From contig JANLVJ010000026.1 in NCBI GenBank assembly GCA_031363945.1, positions 1-11,448 of the forward strand: a stretch of DNA of 11,448 nt. The letters run 5' to 3'. Below, piece by piece: positions 7,358 to 11,448 of the stretch. The DNA is from JANLVJ01 sp031363945 (GTDB lineage: Bacteria > Bacteroidota > Bacteroidia > Sphingobacteriales > Sphingobacteriaceae). How positions within the stretch are numbered: the first letter of the stretch is position 1; each line of letters opens with the position of its first letter. A program made the translations under genes and the position numbers. The notes beneath the pieces were generated by a model. That model was given only the letters and a program-made list of their open reading frames with translations. It was not told the DNA's origin and made no database searches.

Positions 7358-8017
7358 TTAGAACCGGTAACCAGCACGAATGTTTATTACCTGATTTCTG
7401 AATGGAGGGGTATCATCACCTGAATATTTGTACGTATTGGTGAAATCAGCTGAATAGCCGGCATTAAAAATTAAATGACTGGTTACATCAACTCCTATAC
7501 CCAGTGCAAGACCAGCATAAAGCTGATTTATATCATTGTTACGGCGTTCGTATTTTGTAAAATCAGGTGTATTGATCGTCCAGCTATCAGTCGTAGAAAG
7601 CTTTACTGATAATTGAGGTCCTAGAAAAACATAGAAATGAGGTATGGGATAAAACTTGACCAGCAGAGGTACATCTATGAAATTATAACTTCTTGTAAGC
7701 ATACCCTGATCGGTATTGGCCCTGAAGCCCTTCATTGAATAATTAATTTCAGGTTGAAAATGAATCATTGCTATAATTGGAATTTCTGCAAAAACACCCA
7801 GATTGAAGCCTGGCTTTGAATTCTGTGAAAAGTTATTATCTCCATAGCTATTGGGTTTAGCATTTGTAACGCTGCTTACATTCAGCCCACCCTGAATACC
7901 AAATGAGATGGCAGATTTAGCCATTTTCTTCTTTCTGGCAGATTTAGTCTGCTGCGCTTCAACCTGCAGGCTGAAAAGTAAAATGCCAATCGCAAAAAAG
8001 TAAACGTGTTTTTTCAT
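7358..8017 (-). CDS. PorT-like outer-membrane beta-barrel protein
   Basis: A 219-residue exported protein with a clear signal peptide: Lys2-Lys3, a hydrophobic core at 5-18, and likely cleavage after Ala21 (VEA before QQ). Alternating hydrophobic strands follow, such as FGIQGGLNV, NLGVFAEIPI, FQPEINYSMKG and LALGIGVDV. The protein ends in the aromatic residue of GYRF, the usual outer-membrane assembly signal. This pattern fits the small beta-barrel domain PF13568 (PorT-like), an estimated 8 strands. A basic stretch, KSARKKKMAK (25-34), follows cleavage, which is unusual. It shares the GFxxGxFxExP and QPEIxYSxKG segments with the protein at 8479-9180, so the two are paralogues. The molecule it transports or binds is unknown. 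msrA follows closely. Confidence 0.85.
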   Translation of the reverse strand: MKKHVYFFAIGILLFSLQVEAQQTKSARKKKMAKSAISFGIQGGLNVSSVTNAKPNSYGDNNFSQNSKPGFNLGVFAEIPIIAMIHFQPEINYSMKGFRANTDQGMLTRSYNFIDVPLLVKFYPIPHFYVFLGPQLSVKLSTTDSWTINTPDFTKYERRNNDINQLYAGLALGIGVDVTSHLIFNAGYSADFTNTYKYSGDDTPPFRNQVINIRAGYRF

Positions 8018-8129
8018 TTTAGTATGATTATTGAATTTAAATCTTTAAAGGTGCTGCGCCAACAAGAAAGAACATAATTAGTAAATTTTCTTTTACAAAC
8101 AGACACAATTTATTAATTGATAAAAACCA

Positions 8130-8146
8130 TACAATTAACTATTGTA
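8130..8146. repeat. Inverted repeat upstream of the beta-barrel gene
   Basis: TACAAT, a 5-base spacer, then ATTGTA form perfect 6-bp arms, 113 bases before the start codon at 8017. The arrangement resembles a binding site for a dimeric regulator, but the sequence is AT-rich and chance is a real alternative. A second, shorter inverted repeat (CAATT-4-AATTG, 8106-8119) lies beside it with similar arms. Confidence 0.25.
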
Positions 8147-8256
8147 AAAAGGTTAATGGCTTACTATTTTAAATTTTGTATTTAAAGAGCTTAAAAACAG
8201 CTTTTTTAATTACATCCCTCTAACATAAAATACCAACCTGATCTAAGTTTATAGTC

Positions 8257-8314
8257 TTGTAGATGGAAATTAATAGAAATAATGTCAGAAAAACTGACCA
8301 CTGTTAATCTACAA
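8257..8314. repeat. 8-bp inverted repeat enclosing a small hairpin
   Basis: TTGTAGAT (8257-8264) and ATCTACAA (8307-8314) are exact reverse complements. Between them sits a perfect 5-bp hairpin, GTCAG-AAAAA-CTGAC (8284-8298). A transcript could fold as a stem with an inner hairpin on either strand. It directly abuts CCTGAT-AAA-ATCAGG (8315-8329), so the palindromes are back to back. The function is unknown; it may be part of a structured 3' region or a small repeat element. Confidence 0.4.
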
Positions 8315-8336
8315 CCTGATAAAATCAGGGTCCCTG
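8315..8336. repeat. Two overlapping palindromes, CCTGAT/ATCAGG and CAGGG/CCCTG
   Basis: CCTGAT-AAA-ATCAGG (8315-8329) is a perfect 6-bp stem. It overlaps CAGGG-T-CCCTG (8326-8336), which is flanked by A and T tracts (AAAA before, TTTT after), like a tiny bidirectional terminator. The two structures share CAGG and cannot form together. The segment looks like a degenerate neighbour of the 25-bp repeats that follow, using the same CCTG and CAGGGT words. Confidence 0.45.
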
Positions 8337-8342
8337 TTTTAT

Positions 8343-8417
8343 GCCTGTAAAAAAGCCAGGGTATTATGCCTGTAAAATACCCAGGGTTTTCTGCCTGTAA
8401 AAAAGCCAGGCTCTAAA
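8343..8417. repeat. Three tandem 25-bp repeats
   Basis: Three units begin at exact 25-base intervals (8343, 8368, 8393). Each starts GCCTGTAAAA and continues to CCAGG, then a variable AT-rich tail. Units 1 and 3 share the first 18 bases (GCCTGTAAAAAAGCCAGG); unit 2 differs at two positions within them. Each unit contains CCTG and CAGG in inverted order, so it can form a short hairpin. Unit 3 merges into the terminator of the upstream gene. A more degenerate relative lies at 8314-8342. Three copies make this a short tandem array, not a CRISPR. Confidence 0.8.
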
Positions 8418-8439
8418 TTTTCATACTATGAGCCTGGCT
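8399..8439 (-). terminator. Intrinsic terminator of the 8479-9180 gene
   Basis: On the minus strand, a perfect 10-bp stem (AGCCAGGCTC, 16-base loop, GAGCCTGGCT; arms at 8430-8439 and 8404-8413) is followed by a run of six T (8404 to 8399, the first belonging to the stem). It starts about 40 bases after the stop codon at 8479. This is the clearest Rho-independent terminator in the window. It makes read-through into the second beta-barrel gene unlikely. A separate 7-bp hairpin, CTGATGA-GTA-TCATCAG (8438-8454), lies just before it and shares two bases with it. Confidence 0.85.
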
Positions 8440-8478
8440 GATGAGTATCATCAGGTTAGTCTGAATTACAAAATAGGA

Positions 8479-9180
8479 TTATTGAAAAAGAACACGGAGC
8501 CCAATTTGGAATGTACCATTTTTTACACTGCTTGCATAGGTATTTCCGTTATTTGTGCTGGTACCAGCATTTTTTGAAATATTAAGAAGACCAAAACCAT
8601 AACGTACATCTATGCCGATATTTTTAACAAAATCATAACCAGCTCCAATGTCGATTCCAAAGTCAAATTTCTTAAAATTGTTTAATACGTCATTTTTGGT
8701 ATCCATCGTTACGTTTCCAGTTGTAGTTGTACCATTATCCTTTGCTGAAGTCAAAAAAGAAAATTCAGGACCAGCAAAAACATTCAGCCCTTTAACAGCA
8801 GCTGGTTTATATTTGAATAAAACAGGGACAGAAATATAACCCAGGTTTTCTTTGAACGTATAGTTACCACCATTAAAATTGTTGACTGCCTTACTACCCT
8901 TTAAAGAATAATCTATTTCGGGCTGAATGGCAAATTCTCTGCTCAGAGGGGCTTCGATAAAGAATCCTACTGCAAATCCAGGAAGTGAACCTGAAGTTCT
9001 GGTAGTTGAAGATGAGGATGAAGAATTATAGTTTGAAGAGCTAATAATTTCATTTGAAAGGTTAAATGCTCCACGTATACCAAATACAATTGGGTCTTCA
9101 GTAGTGGCATGGTGATAAGATTGAGCAAATGCTCCAGTTGAAATGAAAAGTATGCCTGCGGCGAAAAATAGTTTTTTCAT
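8479..9180 (-). CDS. PorT-like outer-membrane beta-barrel protein, second copy
   Basis: A 233-residue exported protein. The signal peptide has Lys2-Lys3, a hydrophobic core and likely cleavage after Ala19 (AFA before QSY). Amphipathic strands follow: FGIRGAFNL, FAVGFFIEAPL, AIQPEIDYSLKGS, YISVPVLFKYKP, GLNVFAGPEFSFL, FGIDIGAGYDF, IGIDVRYGFGLL and FQIGLRVLFQ. The order and length fit the PF13568 barrel family. A low-complexity loop rich in serine and threonine (47-65, six consecutive Ser at 53-58) probably faces outward. The last residue is Gln after Phe, slightly unlike the usual aromatic end. It is a paralogue of the 7358-8017 protein. It has its own terminator, and its promoter must lie in 9181-9482. 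The substrate is unknown. Confidence 0.85.
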   Translation of the reverse strand: MKKLFFAAGILFISTGAFAQSYHHATTEDPIVFGIRGAFNLSNEIISSSNYNSSSSSSTTRTSGSLPGFAVGFFIEAPLSREFAIQPEIDYSLKGSKAVNNFNGGNYTFKENLGYISVPVLFKYKPAAVKGLNVFAGPEFSFLTSAKDNGTTTTGNVTMDTKNDVLNNFKKFDFGIDIGAGYDFVKNIGIDVRYGFGLLNISKNAGTSTNNGNTYASSVKNGTFQIGLRVLFQ

Positions 9181-9521
9181 GATTAAATTGTTTTCCTGCT
9201 TGTTTACAAAAAGAATACCAACCAGTCATAATTTTCATTTATAGAAATACATAAATGTAAAATACTTATATCAAACACAGGACAAGATCTTGTTTAACAG
9301 TGTAATGTACTAACTGCATTAATAAGAATATTTTTTTGCTGCTGATTAGTCCTATTTCATTTTAAAATTGTCAGATGCCTTTTTTATTGAAAAATTATAT
9401 GTTTTTTTATCCAATCTTTAACATTTCTTTTTAGGTGTTGCTGAAATAATGGTTTATTGATTTCGGCTTCCACACTAAAGTTATGGTATTCAGAAATCTG
9501 ATTTTATGCATATTTGCAGGT
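9181..9521. other. Divergent intergenic region
   Basis: This AT-rich stretch separates the beta-barrel gene (start 9180, minus) from the GH3 gene (plus) and should hold both promoters. A 12-bp palindrome, TACAT-AA-ATGTA, lies at 9248-9259. CATATTTG at 9509-9516 is one base off the TAnnTTTG -7 consensus and ends only 5 bases before the ATG at 9522; if real, the GH3 transcript would be nearly leaderless, and the alternative GH3 start at 9483 would be excluded. I see no gene, riboswitch or repeat family here. Confidence 0.4.
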
Positions 9522-11222
9522 ATGAAATACTGGCAACTTTTTCTTGCATTCTTGTTTATTCCCTTAAATCTTTTTGCTCAGCAAATTCTTCCGCTGAATG
9601 AAAAGGCGATGCATTCTCCCTATGTTGACTCGGTTTTTCATCGCCTTAGCCGTAAAAAGCGAATTGCCCAGCTCTTCATCGTTCCCGCCTATTCTAATAA
9701 GAGCCCTCGATTTCAGGATTCTATCGGCAAGCTGATTAAAAAATATCAGCCGGGAGGAATCATATTTTTTCAAGGGTCGCCAAAAAAGCAGCTAATGCTT
9801 GAAAATTGTTATCAGGAATTGCTAAAAACGAAATCATTAATTGCTATGGATGGGGAGTGGGGTCTGGGTATGAGACTTGACAGCACAATTTCATTTCCAT
9901 ATCAGATGAGTCTGGGAGCAATCCAAGATAATATGCTGATCAGTAAAATGAGCTCTCAAATTGCCCTTGATTTCAAGCGAATGGGAATGCAGATCAATTT
10001 TGCCCCTGATATTGATATCAATAATAACCCTGATAATTCTGTCATCAACTTCCGCTCTTTTGGTGAGATAAGAGATAATGTGGCAGCAAAAGGACTAGCT
10101 TATATTCAAGGGCTGCAGGGAAATGGTATTCTGGCAACGATCAAACACTTTCCCGGCCATGGCGATACAAATGTTGATTCGCATCTTGATCTGCCAGTTC
10201 TGCCGTTCTCAAGAATGCGGTTAGACAGTCTTGAACTTTATCCTTTCAGGAAACTAATCAACAGCGGAGCAGGAGCAGTAATGATTGCTCATATGCATGT
10301 CAATTCAATTGATTCTGCACGAGGGGTACCAACAACCCTTTCAAAAATTGCCGTAAACGGTTTATTAAGATCTGAAATGCATTTTAAGGGCCTTATAATT
10401 ACTGATGCTATGAACATGCTGGGACTGGCAAAATATTATACCCCTGCCCAGGCAGCAGTTCTTGCGCTTCAAGCTGGCAATGATATGGTAGAAATGAGCC
10501 CTGATCTGCCAGCTGCTCTAAAAGCAGTTCGTAAAGCCGTTCGAAGAAAAGAAATCCTGAAATCAGATATTGAATATAAATGCCGAAAGGTACTTGCCTA
10601 TAAAGAATGGGCAGGCCTTAACAATTACGTACCCGGAGATACAACAAAATTACTTCAGGACCTTAATAGCAATGCAGCGGTTGAGCTTTTACAGAAACTA
10701 TCTGATTCATCTTTAACCGTTTTAAAGCAAAGCAGGGCAATTATGAATTCGATTTTGACGTTGAAAAAGACAGTACTACTTGAACTTGGGGTAAACGGGA
10801 ATACGTTATTTGCTGACAGTTTAAGGAAGCAATTGAAAATTCCCGTCTTGCGTTTGACAAAATCTGCTGATCAAAAGGCCATTGATTCAATAAAAGTATC
10901 GTTGAGTAAATTTGATTATGCCATTATTGCTATCCATGATCAGAGACTCAGGCCTGGAGCCCGTTTGAATTTCAGTAAACCCTTACTTGATCTCACAGCT
11001 GAACTTGCCGGACATGCCCACAACATGCTGGTATTTTTCACAAATGCCTATGTTCTTGGTCAGGTTAATAATTTGGGGGAAGCACAGAATCTGGTACTTA
11101 CCTATCAGGATAGTAAGCCGGCCGAACTGAGTGCAATCAATTATATAATGAGACGCCAAAAAGGCTGTGGAAAATTACCCGTCAGTATAGGTACTCTTTT
11201 TCATGCCGGTCAAGGGTTATAA
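9522..11222 (+). CDS. Secreted NagZ-type family 3 glycoside hydrolase
   Basis: A 566-residue exported enzyme probably releasing beta-linked N-acetylglucosamine from peptidoglycan or chitin fragments. From the ATG at 9522 the N-terminus is a canonical signal peptide ending LNLFAQ. The frame extends upstream to an ATG at 9483, adding 13 residues that would sit awkwardly before it, so I prefer 9522. The (beta/alpha)8 domain contains KHFPGHGDTNVDSH, the NagZ signature whose Asp219-His221 form the acid-base dyad. ITDAMNM supplies nucleophile Asp295. A second alpha/beta domain follows (about 375-566) and ends KLPVSIGTLFHAGQGL. Many Bacteroidota relatives continue into a serine beta-lactamase-like domain; this one stops before it. 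A broad beta-glucosidase is less likely given the dyad. Confidence 0.88.
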   Translation: MKYWQLFLAFLFIPLNLFAQQILPLNEKAMHSPYVDSVFHRLSRKKRIAQLFIVPAYSNKSPRFQDSIGKLIKKYQPGGIIFFQGSPKKQLMLENCYQELLKTKSLIAMDGEWGLGMRLDSTISFPYQMSLGAIQDNMLISKMSSQIALDFKRMGMQINFAPDIDINNNPDNSVINFRSFGEIRDNVAAKGLAYIQGLQGNGILATIKHFPGHGDTNVDSHLDLPVLPFSRMRLDSLELYPFRKLINSGAGAVMIAHMHVNSIDSARGVPTTLSKIAVNGLLRSEMHFKGLIITDAMNMLGLAKYYTPAQAAVLALQAGNDMVEMSPDLPAALKAVRKAVRRKEILKSDIEYKCRKVLAYKEWAGLNNYVPGDTTKLLQDLNSNAAVELLQKLSDSSLTVLKQSRAIMNSILTLKKTVLLELGVNGNTLFADSLRKQLKIPVLRLTKSADQKAIDSIKVSLSKFDYAIIAIHDQRLRPGARLNFSKPLLDLTAELAGHAHNMLVFFTNAYVLGQVNNLGEAQNLVLTYQDSKPAELSAINYIMRRQKGCGKLPVSIGTLFHAGQGL

Positions 11223-11268
11223 GCCAGTTGTACTCTTCCGGGAATGACAATAAAAAAGGGAAACTGGC
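11223..11268 (+). repeat. Hairpin after the GH3 stop codon
   Basis: GCCAGTT directly after the stop (11223-11229) pairs perfectly with AACTGGC (11262-11268) around a 32-base loop. AAAAACC, not T, follows on the plus strand, so termination by this stem alone is doubtful. It shares the 11256-11285 segment with the opposing terminator, so the two transcripts fold the same DNA differently. Confidence 0.35.
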
Positions 11269-11285
11269 AAAAACCAACCTCCCTT
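11252..11285 (-). terminator. Terminator of the E1 beta gene
   Basis: On the minus strand AAGGGA (11285-11280) pairs with TCCCTT (11261-11256) around an 18-base loop rich in T. The right arm runs directly into further T (11257-11252), then ATTG. It begins 17 bases after the stop codon at 11302. The 6-bp stem is short but the T run is good. Confidence 0.6.
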
Positions 11286-11301
11286 ATTATAAGAACAGAT
11301 T

Positions 11302-11448
11302 TTATTTCTTTACATACATCACTTCTCTTACTGCGGCAATAACTCTTGCTGGATTTGGCAGGTAAGCTTCGATAAGTGTAGGTGCATAGGGTAGTGGTAC
11401 ATCTGCTCCCATAATTCTTAATATCGGTGCATCTAGATAATCGAATGC
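11302..11448 (-). CDS. Pyruvate dehydrogenase E1 component beta subunit, C-terminal fragment
   Basis: Only the last 48 codons are inside the window; the gene continues past the right edge. The translation contains AFDYLDAPILRIMGADVPLPYAP, LIEAYLPNPARVIAAV and ends VMYVKK. This closely resembles the C-terminal transketolase domain of 2-oxoacid dehydrogenase E1 beta subunits, where a loop with PxPYAP and a final helix are conserved. The pyruvate-specific form is most likely in this phylum, but a branched-chain 2-oxoacid dehydrogenase cannot be excluded from the tail alone. In the complex it pairs with E1 alpha to decarboxylate pyruvate with thiamine diphosphate. It converges with the GH3 gene. 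Confidence 0.85.
   Translation of the reverse strand, partial: AFDYLDAPILRIMGADVPLPYAPTLIEAYLPNPARVIAAVREVMYVKK

Larger units (their letters stand above)
8018..8478. other. 461-base structured intergenic region
   Basis: No gene is visible. The half nearest the 8017 start is AT-rich and should contain the promoter of that gene, but no exact TAnnTTTG was found on the minus strand. It holds two short inverted repeats: CAATT-4-AATTG at 8106-8119 and TACAAT-5-ATTGTA at 8130-8146. A stem AAAGAGCT / AGCTTTTT with one G-U pair lies at 8184-8206. The other half holds further palindromes, the 25-bp tandem repeats and the terminator listed separately. Confidence 0.6.

Noticed and set aside
8184..8206. 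Plus-strand terminator AAAGAGCT / AGCTTTTT
   Set aside because: There is no plus-strand gene upstream for it to terminate, the stem is AT-rich with a G-U pair, and on the minus strand the pairing is broken by a mismatch.
8343..8417. Tandem repeats as a CRISPR array
   Set aside because: The repeated core is about 18 bases with only 7-base variable tails, three units, no cas genes, and internal self-complementarity tied to a terminator. Spacer-sized unique segments are absent.
8438..8454. CTGATGA-GTA-TCATCAG hairpin as a separate terminator
   Set aside because: It has no following T run on the minus strand and shares two bases with the stronger 10-bp stem, so it is treated as part of that region.
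9483..9521. Upstream ATG as the GH3 start
   Set aside because: It would place 13 extra, partly hydrophobic residues before a canonical signal peptide beginning MKYWQ. The ATG at 9522 also has GCAGG just before it. The upstream start remains possible.

Overview
The window reads as chromosomal DNA from a member of the Bacteroidota. The evidence is an IPExxxVDY-family gene (a family I know only from that phylum), two small PorT-like outer-membrane beta-barrel proteins, start codons without a clear Shine-Dalgarno sequence, a TAnnTTTG-type -7 element (TACCTTTG) before pyruvate kinase, and an AT-rich base composition. I cannot place it more finely; Cytophagales or a relative is a guess. Almost everything is core metabolism or envelope, and I see no transposase, integrase, CRISPR array, tRNA, rRNA or defence system.

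Left part, minus strand (4581 down to 176): a compact run acpP - fabF - rnc - yicC - gmk - nadD. It combines fatty-acid elongation (acyl carrier protein and ketoacyl-ACP synthase II), RNA processing (RNase III and a YicC-type endoribonuclease), GMP phosphorylation and NAD synthesis. The last three genes overlap (TAATG and ATGA junctions), so they are probably translationally coupled. Gaps between the first four are 14, 57 and 86 bases, so one long operon or two adjoining units are both possible.

Middle, plus strand (4724 to 6667): an IPExxxVDY-family gene that appears to start with TTG, then pyruvate kinase with its own -7 element. Both diverge from acpP across a 142-base intergenic region. 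A 9-bp perfect stem at 6700-6741 separates pyk from the convergent msrA and looks like a shared terminator.

Right part, minus strand: an outer-membrane beta-barrel gene with msrA 18 bases downstream of it (8017 to 6797), and upstream a second, related beta-barrel gene (9180 to 8479). The 461 bases between the two barrel genes are the most structured non-coding DNA here. They hold a terminator for the upstream gene that runs directly into three exact-period 25-bp tandem repeats and several short palindromes, all bounded by an 8-bp inverted repeat.

Far right: a secreted NagZ-type family 3 glycoside hydrolase on the plus strand (9522 to 11222), then the convergent 3' end of a pyruvate dehydrogenase E1 beta gene cut by the window edge, with overlapping hairpins between them.

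I found no exciting undescribed multi-gene system. The best leads are the palindromic repeat cluster at 8257-8457, the stand-alone form of the GH3 enzyme, and residues predicting a potassium-independent pyruvate kinase.
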